Part shown: positions 25,827-34,440 of the stretch, piece after piece
How the letters are laid out: each line of letters starts with the position of its first letter
Numbering within the stretch: the stretch's first letter is position 1
Origin: an uncultured Clostridia bacterium
GTDB lineage: Bacteria; Bacillota; Clostridia; Christensenellales; Borkfalkiaceae
NCBI GenBank assembly: GCA_944346885.1
Contig: CALVMR010000026.1
Coordinates: forward strand, 1-55,332
Reading direction: 5' to 3'
DNA: 55,332 nucleotides
The notes under the pieces: model-generated
What the model was told of the DNA's origin: nothing
The model's database searches: none
Seen by the model: only the letters and a program-made list of their open reading frames with translations
Program-made: the position numbers and the translations under genes

Positions 25827-27518
25827 TTACAGCCAAAGCAAATTGTTGACGCAGAACACGCCGTCCGCGCAAAACGTCATATAGGCGGCGTCGCAAAACT
25901 GCGCAAGCGGCTTGTTGACACCGTTCTTAAATTCCTTTGCGGCAACAACAAAGTTCGCCCAGCACTCTCCGCCGTTCAAAGCAAAGGTGCCCGCGTATTT
26001 CTCCCGCCCGCTCTCCTTTTTTACGAAAAAGCATACCCGCAACGTACACGGGCGCGGCGCATAGATATCGAATTTCATCAGCGCGCCCTCGGCGGGGCGG
26101 TATTTCCCTTCGTTGAGGCGATACAGCTTCAAGCCGTATTCGGAGGAGACGCCGCCGATGCCGTGCGGCCCTTCCATGACGGTGACGGGGGGCGCTTCGT
26201 TGTTCAAAAAACAATCCGCCAGCAGCTTACCGCTCGTGTTGTCAATGGTAAAACTTCCCCGTCCGTCTGCGCTGCTGTACAGGATCCTGCTGCGGCTCGT
26301 CATGTTCGCATATTGCTTTTCTATGCGCTTTACGGCGATCTTGGAAGAAACGGCAAAGCCGCTTTTGTATTTCACCTTGGCAAAGGCAAACACACGCGCC
26401 GCCTCTTTATAGGCGTCCAAGTAATAGACCAGCCCGTCCTTTTTGTCGCCGCGCTTGCACTTGCAGACGGACCAATCCCGCGTGGAAGCGTCCGCATCGT
26501 CCTCCGCCATGAACAATTCACAATAGTCTATCCTGCCGCCCGTATTGTGCTCGGTATTGACGCGCGCGACCAGATCCCCTTCGTCCTCTTCGATGGAAAC
26601 GGTAACGGGCTCCGGGATGAATCGGTCTTTCTCTTTTAAATACTTTTCGGCAAACAAGAGCAGATCGTTCAGCCCGGTATTGCCGATATGCCCGTCGTAA
26701 CGGGCGGAAAAATAGAAGGAACGCGGCATTTCCGGCGCAATGCGGGCATAGGTGTCGAACGCCCTGTCTGCATCAAAATTCTCGTCGTTGGTGGCGCAGA
26801 GCATGAGCATCGGGCACTTGGCGTACTGTGCGTACGACTGCGATTCCACCCCCGCGAGAAAGCGGTAGCGCTCGTCGTCCATTTTCAATTCCGCCCCGTC
26901 GCCGTACTTTAAAATGCCGTGGTAGGCGCGCCAGCCGCCCGCACAGACGGTGACGGCGCATGCCAGCTCTTCGCTCGTTGCCGCAAGCTGCCACACGATC
27001 TCGCCGCCCGCTTTCAGCCCGACGGCGCCGATCCTCGTCACGTTCTCCAAACCGCGCAAATAGCGCACGCAATAGCGCGCGAGCGCCGTCCACTCGTACC
27101 AGCAAGTTTCCCGCGCGGTCTCGTCGGCAAAACACATATGCCTGCCCGCCTGTGCGGCGTTCGCATAAGCGATGCTCTGCGGATAGACGGTGTGTTCTTC
27201 CGCCCCCTCCCACTCGCCGCGGTAATCGGGCATGAGCACCGTATACCCCTTTTGCGCAAACAGAGCGGCAAGCGTCTTGTCGGCGGTCAAACGGCAATCC
27301 GGCATAACGAGCAGCGCCGGATGCTCTTTCCCCGCGGCGGGGCTTGCCAACAGCGCGCTGATGCGCACGCGTTCTTCGCCGACCGCCCGTCCGTCAAACA
27401 GCACCCGCGCAAACTGCACGCCGTTTTCGGTTGTCTGTTCCGCCGTTTCCGCATGCAGCGGCAGCGAATCGTTGAAATCGCTCCATAACGTGAGCGGCGT
27501 CAGGATCTTGTTTGCCAA
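25827..27518 (-). CDS. Alpha/beta-hydrolase-fold protein with altered nucleophile
   Basis: A 563-residue protein. An acetyl-xylan-esterase/dienelactone-hydrolase-like domain (~40-295) is followed by a beta-rich C-terminal region (~300-563) of unknown type. In the fold, Asp245 (ATNDENF) and His277 (ARYDGHIGN) occupy usual catalytic positions, but the nucleophile elbow reads VGLKAGGE with Lys169 where Ser or Cys is expected. Hydrolysis by the normal mechanism is therefore unlikely; a binding role is an inference. The start is a TTG at 27518 with AGGAGAAGG seven bases before it. A longer frame would read backward into sbcC. No signal peptide is seen. Confidence 0.8.
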   Translation of the reverse strand: MANKILTPLTLWSDFNDSLPLHAETAEQTTENGVQFARVLFDGRAVGEERVRISALLASPAAGKEHPALLVMPDCRLTADKTLAALFAQKGYTVLMPDYRGEWEGAEEHTVYPQSIAYANAAQAGRHMCFADETARETCWYEWTALARYCVRYLRGLENVTRIGAVGLKAGGEIVWQLAATSEELACAVTVCAGGWRAYHGILKYGDGAELKMDDERYRFLAGVESQSYAQYAKCPMLMLCATNDENFDADRAFDTYARIAPEMPRSFYFSARYDGHIGNTGLNDLLLFAEKYLKEKDRFIPEPVTVSIEEDEGDLVARVNTEHNTGGRIDYCELFMAEDDADASTRDWSVCKCKRGDKKDGLVYYLDAYKEAARVFAFAKVKYKSGFAVSSKIAVKRIEKQYANMTSRSRILYSSADGRGSFTIDNTSGKLLADCFLNNEAPPVTVMEGPHGIGGVSSEYGLKLYRLNEGKYRPAEGALMKFDIYAPRPCTLRVCFFVKKESGREKYAGTFALNGGECWANFVVAAKEFKNGVNKPLAQFCDAAYMTFCADGVFCVNNLLWL

Positions 27519-27534
27519 TTTATACCTTCTCCTC

Positions 27535-30201
27535 TCAGCCGCCGAACCCGATCTCCGAACTGCCGTTTTCGGCTGCACCGCGCACAAGGATCTTGTTTTC
27601 GATCCTGTGCCGCAGCTCATCGACATGCGAGATCAAGCCGACCGTAAAATGGCTGTCTTTCAGCTTTTCGAGACTGTCCATGACGGTATCGATCAGCTTT
27701 TCGTCCAAAGTACCGAACCCCTCGTCCAAAAAGAAAAATTCGATGGGCTTCAATGATTTTGCGTAGATCGCCGAAGAAAGCGCCAGCGCAAGGGAAAGGG
27801 AGACCAAAAACGTTTCCCCGCCCGAAAGCGTGTTCACGCTGCGCCTTTCTCCGCCGCAAAGATTATCCCCGACGAGAAATCCCTGGTCGTATTGCAAAAA
27901 GTAACGCCCGTTCGTCAGCCGCAGCAAAAGTTTTGTGGCGGAAGCGGCGATCTCGGCAAGGTATTCCCCCGCCAAAAACTCCGTCAGCCCGTTGCCGCGC
28001 AGCAGATCGCGCAGTTGCTCGACGAGCGCCAGCTCTCCCTCCGCCGCGGCAAATTGCTTTTCCAGTTCCTTTTTTTGCTTTTCACGTTTTTCCAAGTCGG
28101 CGATGCGGCTGCCGAACACGGCGGCGCTCTCCGCCGCGGCTTGCCTGCGCAAAGTCAAAGCGTCCAGTTCCGCTTTGCGTGCGGCGACCTCTTCCTCCGC
28201 CACGGGCTGCACTTCCCCCTGCGCCGTAAGCACGGAAAGTTTTGCCTGCACGGAAAGCACTTCTTTTTCGTACTCCGCCACGGCGCGCTCTGCCGCTTCC
28301 GCATCCTGCACCGCCGCAGCCAGCGTCAGCGCCTCGCCCTCCTCGGAAAACGAAGAAGCGGAAAGCAGCTCGCCGCAGCGCTGCCGCGCCGCGGCACATT
28401 CTTCTTCGCGCTGCGCCGTCTGCGCAGCCGCGGCGGCAGCCGCGGCAACGGCGTTTTTGCCGCGCTCTTCCGCCAAAGAAAACTTTTTAGAAAAAAGTTT
28501 TGCCTCTTCTTCCCGCTGCTGCTGCTGTTGCAACAGCTCTCTTTCAAGGGCGGCGGCGCTCGCCGCTCCGCCGAGCGCTTCCGAAAGCGCCGCTTCCCCT
28601 TCCCGAACGCGCTCTTCGCCCTGCGCCGCGGTCTGTTCCGCACGCACGCAGGCGGCTTCCGCTTCCGAAAGCGCCGCTTCCGCCCTGTTTTTTTCCATAG
28701 CGATTTTTCCGCATTCCGAAACATATGCGGCGCGCGCCTTTTCGATTTTGCGGTACTCTTCAAACAGCTGCGCGGCATTATCCGTTTTTGCGGTGCCGAG
28801 CCGCTTCGTATAATGATCGATCCTGCCGCAAAGTTCTACGTCAACCCGTTCAAACAGCGCGCCGCCGCCGTATCCGCTCCGCAGCTCTCTTTGTTTTTCT
28901 TGAAAATAAGCGAGCGCCTCGCGGTACTCTCCCGCCAACAGCGCACTGTCGAAATTCTGCCGCAAAAACTCTTCGAGCGGCAATTCGGCAAACTCCGCCG
29001 CGCGTGCCGCAAGCGCGCGTTCCCGCTTGCCGCATTCGTCCAAAACCGCCTGCGCCGCACCGCGCCGTTTTTGCGCCGCGGCGGCTTCCTCTCTGCGGCG
29101 CGCCAGCTCCGCCCGTTCCTGCGCCAATTTGCGCTCGTCCTCTTTCAGCCGCGAACAGACCGCCAGCCGCGCGGCTATCCGTGTGCGCGCCGCCTCGTTT
29201 TCGGCGGCGTTGAACGCACGTTTCAGCGCTTCGCACTCCTCTGCGGCGGCGGCGCTCTCCCGCTCCGCTTCCGCTTTGGCTTTTTGCGCTCGGCTCGCCT
29301 GCTCCTGCCGCATTGCGCGCTCTTTTACCGCTGCGGCGATCTGCTGCGCGGCGGGAAGCCTTTGCAGCATCCTCTTTTTTTCTTCGATCTGCTCGCCGTT
29401 TGCAAGCAGCCGTTCCAGCTCTTTGCGCAAAGCAGTGCTTTCCGTATACCGCTCGTACGCCGCCCGCAGCGATTCGTACCCGCGATAAAACGTTTCGTAC
29501 GCCGCGTCCAACTTCTTTTTTTCGGCGAGCAAGCGTTCCATTTCAAGGCGCAACTTTGCCGAAGCGCCCTCTTCGATCTCCTCGTAGCCTTTCAGTTCTC
29601 CCGCCTTACGGTCGCAAACGGAACGCGCCTCGGCATAGCGCTCTTTCAGGCGTTCGCTCAATTTGATCCCGTACTTCTCCAAACCGAACAAATGCGAAAT
29701 CAGCCGCAGGCGTTCGCCCTTGGTCGCCTTCAAAAATTGTGCAAATTCGCCCTGCGGCAGCGCAATGCATTTTTTAAACTCGTCAAAGGAGAGCCCTACG
29801 ATCTCCTCGATCCGCGCGTTCGTGTTTTTGACGCCTTCGCTCACGGCGCTGAGCCCGCTCTCCGTCCGTTCATACAGCCGCAGCGTCTGCACGGCATTCT
29901 TGCGGCGGATCTCCCGTTCGATGCGGTAGGTGTGCCGCCCGTCGTGCAGCGCCGTTTCAAATTCGAATACGACCGTGGCGCGGTCACAGTTGTAGTTGAT
30001 CAGGTCCGCCGCCGTACCGTCTTTCACGCGGTCCGCCCTTCCGTACAGCGCAAAGATCATGCTGTCCAATATGGTCGTTTTTCCGCTGCCTGTATCGCCG
30101 AAAATGCCGAAGATCCCGCCGGAAAGCAGCGGCGCAAAATCGATCTCGGCTTTGCGCGAAAAACTGTTGATCCCGCAAAACTCCAAACGTTTAGGTTTCA
30201 T
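27535..30201 (-). CDS. sbcC: Exonuclease subunit SbcC (Rad50-like ATPase), no CxxC hook
   Basis: An 888-residue SMC-like ATPase that with SbcD opens hairpins and trims DNA ends. Walker A GDTGSGKTT (35-43), Q-loop region CIALPQGEFAQFLKA, signature LSGGE (792-796) and Walker B FFFLDEGFGTLD (~822-833) are intact. Two long Ala/Glu/Arg-rich coiled coils (~185-400 and ~475-735) flank a non-coil insert (~405-470). The Rad50-type CPxC zinc hook is not found there or anywhere else. The 5' end overlaps sbcD by 11 bases. Confidence 0.95.
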   Translation of the reverse strand: MKPKRLEFCGINSFSRKAEIDFAPLLSGGIFGIFGDTGSGKTTILDSMIFALYGRADRVKDGTAADLINYNCDRATVVFEFETALHDGRHTYRIEREIRRKNAVQTLRLYERTESGLSAVSEGVKNTNARIEEIVGLSFDEFKKCIALPQGEFAQFLKATKGERLRLISHLFGLEKYGIKLSERLKERYAEARSVCDRKAGELKGYEEIEEGASAKLRLEMERLLAEKKKLDAAYETFYRGYESLRAAYERYTESTALRKELERLLANGEQIEEKKRMLQRLPAAQQIAAAVKERAMRQEQASRAQKAKAEAERESAAAAEECEALKRAFNAAENEAARTRIAARLAVCSRLKEDERKLAQERAELARRREEAAAAQKRRGAAQAVLDECGKRERALAARAAEFAELPLEEFLRQNFDSALLAGEYREALAYFQEKQRELRSGYGGGALFERVDVELCGRIDHYTKRLGTAKTDNAAQLFEEYRKIEKARAAYVSECGKIAMEKNRAEAALSEAEAACVRAEQTAAQGEERVREGEAALSEALGGAASAAALERELLQQQQQREEEAKLFSKKFSLAEERGKNAVAAAAAAAAQTAQREEECAAARQRCGELLSASSFSEEGEALTLAAAVQDAEAAERAVAEYEKEVLSVQAKLSVLTAQGEVQPVAEEEVAARKAELDALTLRRQAAAESAAVFGSRIADLEKREKQKKELEKQFAAAEGELALVEQLRDLLRGNGLTEFLAGEYLAEIAASATKLLLRLTNGRYFLQYDQGFLVGDNLCGGERRSVNTLSGGETFLVSLSLALALSSAIYAKSLKPIEFFFLDEGFGTLDEKLIDTVMDSLEKLKDSHFTVGLISHVDELRHRIENKILVRGAAENGSSEIGFGG

Positions 30202-31357
30202 GCTCTTCCTCCGTCAAAGAAAGGAAAAGCTCCAAAAGGCGTTTGGGCGGCTCTTCCGCGTAAATGCTTTTATAATAGGCGCCGAACAACTCGCCCGCCC
30301 CCATCTGCCTGCGAAGCGAAGGAACATCCTGCCACGCCTCCGCGCGCACCTGCGGAACGATTGAAACCAGCCCTTCGTTCGCCTCTTTCAAAGCGCGCAC
30401 CTGCGCCGACGTCATCGGTTCGCTCAAATGCAGCGTCAATTCGATATAATGGTCCGGGTATTGCCGCAGCAGCGCCGCCGCCCGTTCGATATCCGCCTCT
30501 TCCAGCCGTATCAGCTGCTTCCCCGCCGTCAGCGGCACCGCATGCAGGTCGTGTATGCCGTTTTTATCCAGATCAAACACGGTCACGGATTTTTGCGCGC
30601 CCGCTTCGTCGAACGAATACGGCAAGATCGAACCGCTGTATACGATATTTTTGCGGATGCACTGCCGTTTATGCAAGTGCCCCAAAGCGACGTAGCCGTC
30701 GGCGGGCAGCAGGTCGGGCGCAACGGCGCGCGCGCCGCCCAGATCGATCTCGCGTTCCCCTTCCGTCACGCTTCCGCCCGCCACAAAGAGGTGCGACAAA
30801 AATACGGAGGGAAGGGCGCGCGCGTTCTCCTTTTGCCCCGCCCCGATCCAACGGCGCATTTGTTCGGCATAACTTTCGTCCTGCGTCTTTTCCTCCCGCA
30901 AACGCGCTTCGTTCGGATACGGCAGCACGTTTACGAAGATCGCATCCCCGCGCTCGTTTGCAAACACGATGTGGTGCGCCCCCGCCTCTGTCGCCCGCAC
31001 GCCCGCGCGCGGGATGATGCGCGGGATGCGCCCGTCGTTCCCGTAGAGAAAAATGCCGCGCTCCTCCGCCAAGGAAGCGGAAGCGGTAAGGCGCGCGGGG
31101 TCGTCGTGGTTTCCGCTGACGGCAAGCACGCAGCGCCCCTTTTCCGCCAGCCGTTTGACCGCATGAAAAAAGACGCCCTCCGCCTCGGCGGACGGAAGAA
31201 AGGTGTCGAACACGTCTCCCGCGATAAGAACGAGCTCTGCCCCTTCGCGGTCGCAAATATCGGCAATTTCATCCAGCACGGCGGTCTGCTCGCGCAGGCG
31301 GTCGCGCCCGGCGATGCGTTTGCCGATGTGCCAGTCGGAAGTGTGCAGGATCCTCAT
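30191..31357 (-). CDS. sbcD: Exonuclease subunit SbcD (Mre11-like nuclease)
   Basis: A 388-residue calcineurin-type phosphoesterase. Metal-binding motifs are in order: HTSDWHIGK (Asp8, His10), GDVFD, SGNHD and the later GHLH (VALGHLHKRQ). It provides the nuclease activity of the SbcCD complex. The C-terminal part ends with residues that overlap the sbcC start, fixing a 1:1 coupled pair. Only a weak GAG precedes the ATG, and no clear promoter is seen in the 135-base divergent gap. Confidence 0.95.
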   Translation of the reverse strand: MRILHTSDWHIGKRIAGRDRLREQTAVLDEIADICDREGAELVLIAGDVFDTFLPSAEAEGVFFHAVKRLAEKGRCVLAVSGNHDDPARLTASASLAEERGIFLYGNDGRIPRIIPRAGVRATEAGAHHIVFANERGDAIFVNVLPYPNEARLREEKTQDESYAEQMRRWIGAGQKENARALPSVFLSHLFVAGGSVTEGEREIDLGGARAVAPDLLPADGYVALGHLHKRQCIRKNIVYSGSILPYSFDEAGAQKSVTVFDLDKNGIHDLHAVPLTAGKQLIRLEEADIERAAALLRQYPDHYIELTLHLSEPMTSAQVRALKEANEGLVSIVPQVRAEAWQDVPSLRRQMGAGELFGAYYKSIYAEEPPKRLLELFLSLTEEEHET

Positions 31358-31414
31358 GCGGGTTTTCTCGGTAAAACAAAGTTATGATTTTGTCGAAAAT
31401 GCAACAAAATGCCC

Positions 31415-31443
31415 TTGCTTTTGCGCAAAATTATTTATATAAT
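31415..31443 (+). promoter_or_regulatory. Promoter of the DnaD-like gene
   Basis: TTGCTT (31415-31420), 17 bases, TATAAT (31438-31443), giving a leader of about 43 bases that contains GGAG seven bases before the ATG. A TTGCGC/GCGCAA inverted repeat straddles the -10 box. Confidence 0.75.
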
Positions 31444-31492
31444 AGTATAGCGCAACTTTCAAAATAAATCAAGCGTTGCGCGGAGTTTGCAA

Positions 31493-33271
31493 ATGGGATT
31501 TTGCACATATTCCGATGCGTTTTCGGCGGCGTCCTATACAAACGTCGAAAACCAGTTCATCAACAAGTACATGCCCGCCGCCGACGGCGACGCGGTAAAG
31601 GTATACCTGTTCGGGCTGTACCTTTGCCAAAACGTACAGGGCGAATACTCGCTGGAAGAGGCGGCGCACACGCTCGGCATGCCGCCGGAGCGCGTTGTTT
31701 CGCTTTTCCGCTTTTGGGAAGACTTCGACCTTTTGGAAGTGCTCTCTGCCGAACCGTTCTCCGTGCGGTACTTCCCCGCCGATTACGCAAAGGGAAAGCC
31801 GAAGCGCATCCGCACCGAAAAATACGCGGACTTTAACAAAGCCGTGCAGTCGCTTCTGCCCGGCCGCATGATCTCTTCCTCCGAATTTATGAAATATTTT
31901 TCGCTCATGGAGGAATATTCCATTAAACCGGAGGCGATGCTGCTGATCGTGCGCTATTGCGCCGATCTGAAAGGCGGCTCCATCGGGCAAAACTATATAT
32001 TGCAGGTCGCCCGCAACTTTGCGGCGGAAGGCGCCACCACGGTGGAACAAGTGGAAACAAAGCTCTCCGATTATGTGGCGCGCAGCAGCGACGCCGCCGC
32101 CGTACTGCGTGCGATGGGCTCCTCCAAAAAACCGGAGCCGGAGGACTACGCGCTGCTTAAAAAATGGACGGACGAATTAGGATTCGGCATGCCCGCCGTC
32201 CTGTACGCCGCTTCCCTGCATAAAAAAAGCAGCTTCCAAAAATTGGACGCCGCCATGCAGGAACTGTACGCCAACAAAAAGTTTTCCGAAGCCGAGATCG
32301 GAAATTACCTGGCGCGCAAAACGCAGATCCGCGCGCTGACCGTTTCGGTTGCGAAAGAACTCGGCGTATACTGCCCGATCGTCGATACATACACCGATAA
32401 CTTTGTAAGCGGGTGGCTCGCCGCGGGATACGACGACGCTTCCCTCATCCAACTCGCCAAATATTGCTTCCGCCGCGGGAAAAAGTCCTTTGAAAAAATG
32501 GACGAACTCCTCAAAAAACTCGCCGCGCACGGCGTGATCTCCGCGGAAAGCATTGTCGCCTACATGGAAGCGGAAGGACGCGAACAGGCATTCGCCGCGC
32601 AGGTGCTGCAAGCGGCGGGCATCTCGCGCAAAGTGACGGGGTGGGACCGAGACTGCCTGCGCACTTGGCGGAGCTGGAATTTTTCGGATGAAATGATCTT
32701 GAAAGCGGCATCCCTCGCGGCGGGCAAAGCCAGCCCCGTGCCTTACATCAGCTCCGTCCTCTCTTCCTGGAAAGCAAGAGCGATCTTCACCGTGGAACAG
32801 GCGGAAAAACAAGCGCCGAAAAAGCATTACGCCGCCCGCCAAGAACAGCGGGAACAGGAAGAAGAGTTCCGCCGCAGAGTGCGCGATTATTACTTCAACC
32901 TGCGCGAACGGGCGCAGGACCGCGCCGAGCATTATTTAAAACTCGCCCGCAGCGATGCGCGCTTCAAACAAAACGAAGACGCCATCAAAGACTGCGAATT
33001 TCGTTTGGCAAAGGCGGAAGCGCTCGGCGGCGAAACGCAGAAGGAAAGCGAACGCCTGCAAGCGCTGCGCGCGGAACGCGCGGCGCTGCTCGGCGCACTC
33101 GGTCTCCGCGAAGAAATGCTTCTTCCGCAATACCGCTGCAAAAAGTGCGGCGATACGGGATTCGACGCAAACGGCAACGTCTGCGAATGCTATAAAAAGT
33201 TCGTGGAAAACGCCAGCGAAGAGCAAAAACTGGAAACCATCCTCGACGCATATTCCAACGTCGAACTGTAA
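31493..33271 (+). CDS. DnaD-like replication initiation protein fused to a DnaI/DnaC N-terminal zinc domain
   Basis: A 592-residue protein. An N-terminal DnaD-type winged helix (~20-90) is followed by several DnaB_2/DDBH2-like repeats (about 160-195, 220-275, 305-360 and 385-435). The last has the YISSVLSSW form of the YxxxIxxxW motif. A charged coiled coil (~445-535) leads to YRCKKCGDTGFD...VCECYKK with Cys549, 552, 564 and 566. This coil plus Cys cluster matches the N-terminal helicase-binding part of DnaI/DnaC-type loaders, but the protein stops there without an AAA+ ATPase. It likely helps load DnaB at origins or restart sites. ATG at 31493 has GGAG seven bases upstream; TTG at 31487 is a poorer start. 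Confidence 0.85.
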   Translation: MGFCTYSDAFSAASYTNVENQFINKYMPAADGDAVKVYLFGLYLCQNVQGEYSLEEAAHTLGMPPERVVSLFRFWEDFDLLEVLSAEPFSVRYFPADYAKGKPKRIRTEKYADFNKAVQSLLPGRMISSSEFMKYFSLMEEYSIKPEAMLLIVRYCADLKGGSIGQNYILQVARNFAAEGATTVEQVETKLSDYVARSSDAAAVLRAMGSSKKPEPEDYALLKKWTDELGFGMPAVLYAASLHKKSSFQKLDAAMQELYANKKFSEAEIGNYLARKTQIRALTVSVAKELGVYCPIVDTYTDNFVSGWLAAGYDDASLIQLAKYCFRRGKKSFEKMDELLKKLAAHGVISAESIVAYMEAEGREQAFAAQVLQAAGISRKVTGWDRDCLRTWRSWNFSDEMILKAASLAAGKASPVPYISSVLSSWKARAIFTVEQAEKQAPKKHYAARQEQREQEEEFRRRVRDYYFNLRERAQDRAEHYLKLARSDARFKQNEDAIKDCEFRLAKAEALGGETQKESERLQALRAERAALLGALGLREEMLLPQYRCKKCGDTGFDANGNVCECYKKFVENASEEQKLETILDAYSNVEL

Positions 33272-33276
33272 CGGCA

Positions 33277-33483
33277 CTACTCCTCCACGCCCGCAAGATA
33301 ATCCAATGTCACCTTAAAATACCGCGCCAGCGCGATCATGTTGGATAAACGCGGCTCTCGCAGCCCGTTTTCCCACAAACTGATCACGCCCTTGCTTACC
33401 CCTACCGCACGGGAAAGTTCTACCTGCCCGATGCCTTTTTCCGTCCGCAGCTCCTTTAACCGATCGGCAAAATTGTTTTCCAT
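33277..33483 (-). CDS. XRE-family HTH repressor-like regulator
   Basis: A 68-residue protein that is essentially one Cro/C1-type helix-turn-helix (FADRLKELRTEKGIGQVELS...GVISLWENGLREPRL). The recognition helix spans ~27-40. There is no second domain. Its stop lies five bases from the convergent DnaD-like gene. It is divergent from a small membrane-protein gene. The intergenic region holds two TCTTACA/TGTAAGA sites, one over its own -10 box, so it probably controls both genes. The ATG at 33483 is six bases from GATAAT and has no Shine-Dalgarno sequence. Confidence 0.88.
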   Translation of the reverse strand: MENNFADRLKELRTEKGIGQVELSRAVGVSKGVISLWENGLREPRLSNMIALARYFKVTLDYLAGVEE

Positions 33484-33489
33484 ATTCAA

Positions 33490-33498
33490 ATTATCCCA
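33490..33498 (-). promoter_or_regulatory. Extended -10 promoter of the XRE gene
   Basis: Minus strand TGG-GATAAT, an extended -10 form, six bases from the ATG at 33483. No good -35 box is found at 16-18 bases. A leaderless or near-leaderless transcript is predicted. It overlaps the imperfect operator at 33494-33509. Confidence 0.5.
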
Positions 33499-33509
33499 CA
33501 AATGTAAGA
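33494..33509. promoter_or_regulatory. Imperfect operator (site 2)
   Basis: TCCCACA-AA-TGTAAGA. The right half is identical to site 1 and the left half matches at five of seven bases. It overlaps the -10 region of the XRE gene and is centred 29 bases from site 1, nearly three helical turns. Confidence 0.55.
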
Positions 33510-33516
33510 AATATAC

Positions 33517-33546
33517 TTGACTTCTTACAACTGTAAGATATATAAT
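33517..33546 (+). promoter_or_regulatory. Promoter of the small membrane-protein gene
   Basis: TTGACT (33517-33522), 18-base spacer, TATAAT (33541-33546), then AAAGGAGGT eight bases before the ATG at 33576. The spacer is almost filled by a perfect palindrome, a classic repressor position. Confidence 0.8.
33523..33538. promoter_or_regulatory. Perfect operator palindrome (site 1)
   Basis: TCTTACA-AC-TGTAAGA, two perfect 7-base half-sites with a 2-base centre, between the -35 and -10 boxes of the plus-strand promoter. The likely binder is the divergent XRE protein. Confidence 0.7.
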
Positions 33547-33575
33547 AGAGCCGATCGGAAAGGAGGTACCCGCCG

Positions 33576-33953
33576 ATGTTTTGGAAAAACGACCGACCGC
33601 TCTACACCGCTCGCAAATGCGCGCTTGCCGTTACGATCGTCTTGACGCTGCTATGTATCGGCGCGGGGATCCTTTTGTGTGTGTTCTCGTTCAGCCCGTA
33701 TCTTTCGGAAGAAGCGCTCGGAGAACTCGCCAAAGGGTATCGGCTCGCTTCTCTTCTTGGCGGGATCTTTTTGATCGTTGTTCTGCCCCTTGTTTGCTGG
33801 CTGGGCTGGATCTTCACCAGCCTGCGCTTTGCACAGATGTTCGACCTAAAGCTGATACGCAACAAACTTTACGGCATCAACGATCCGCTGTTGGAAAAAC
33901 ATGTTTGCAGCAGAAGCGAACGGCGCATCATCCGCAGGCAGATGCAACAATAA
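33576..33953 (+). CDS. Hypothetical two-pass membrane protein
   Basis: A 125-residue protein with membrane segments at ~15-38 and ~58-81 and a basic C-terminal cytoplasmic tail (RSERRIIRRQ). I do not recognise a family. A strong AAAGGAGGT site precedes the ATG. Its promoter carries the operator shared with the XRE gene, so expression is probably repressed until a signal is sensed. Role unknown; a toxin-like, envelope-stress or transporter-accessory role is equally possible. Confidence 0.75.
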   Translation: MFWKNDRPLYTARKCALAVTIVLTLLCIGAGILLCVFSFSPYLSEEALGELAKGYRLASLLGGIFLIVVLPLVCWLGWIFTSLRFAQMFDLKLIRNKLYGINDPLLEKHVCSRSERRIIRRQMQQ

Positions 33954-33962
33954 AGTTTAAAC

Positions 33963-34009
33963 AAGCACGGGGGGGGGCGGGCGCATTGAGCGCCCGCCCC
34001 CCCGTGCTT
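33963..34009. terminator. Long GC hairpin between convergent genes
   Basis: Arms AAGCAC-G9-CGGGCGC and GCGCCCG-C7-GTGCTT around the loop ATTGA form a stem of about 20 bp with a two-base bulge. It lies between the ends of the membrane-protein gene and the minus-strand gene at 34027. The T-tract is poor on both strands, so it may act as a bidirectional terminator or mRNA 3'-end protector. Confidence 0.65.
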
Positions 34010-34026
34010 ACCTTTGCACATACCTA

Positions 34027-34440
34027 TTATTCTTTGCCGACCGCCGAGCAGAGCGCATCGTACAACGGCTGCATGTTCCCGCCGCGAAGATCCAAATAAA
34101 AGCACCTGCCCTCGTACTTTTCGTCGTTGCAGCGGATCAAATTGAACCCCCTGTCGCTTGGCGCTACTTTGCACAAAAGCCTTGAAAACGGCATTCCTTG
34201 GCAGCGGCGGCAGGAAGAAAAAACAAACTCGACCCAAAGCCCGTGCTGCCGCTCTTCTCTCGTCAGCTTGTCCAAACTCACGCCGAAGGCGGGCATCGGC
34301 ACGGCGTTTTCCGTCATTTCTTCCCAAGCGCACAAAATATTCCGGAACGCCTCCGTCTCCCTCTCGTACTCCGATACGGCGCCCTCCGAATATACGCAGA
34401 TCCGTTCCGCTTCCGAAACGTAATTTTGAATATCGTGCAT
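34027..34440 (-). CDS. Hypothetical protein, unrecognised
   Basis: A 137-residue soluble protein beginning MHDIQNYVSEAERICVY and rich in Glu, Cys and Arg; it contains seven Cys, including SSCRRC. No family is recognised. The chosen ATG at 34440 has a very strong GGGAGGAGG. An in-frame upstream ATG would add a hydrophobic stretch like a signal peptide but lacks a ribosome-binding site. It has its own promoter about 90 bases upstream, divergent from the RHH-clpB operon. Confidence 0.7.
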   Translation of the reverse strand: MHDIQNYVSEAERICVYSEGAVSEYERETEAFRNILCAWEEMTENAVPMPAFGVSLDKLTREERQHGLWVEFVFSSCRRCQGMPFSRLLCKVAPSDRGFNLIRCNDEKYEGRCFYLDLRGGNMQPLYDALCSAVGKE

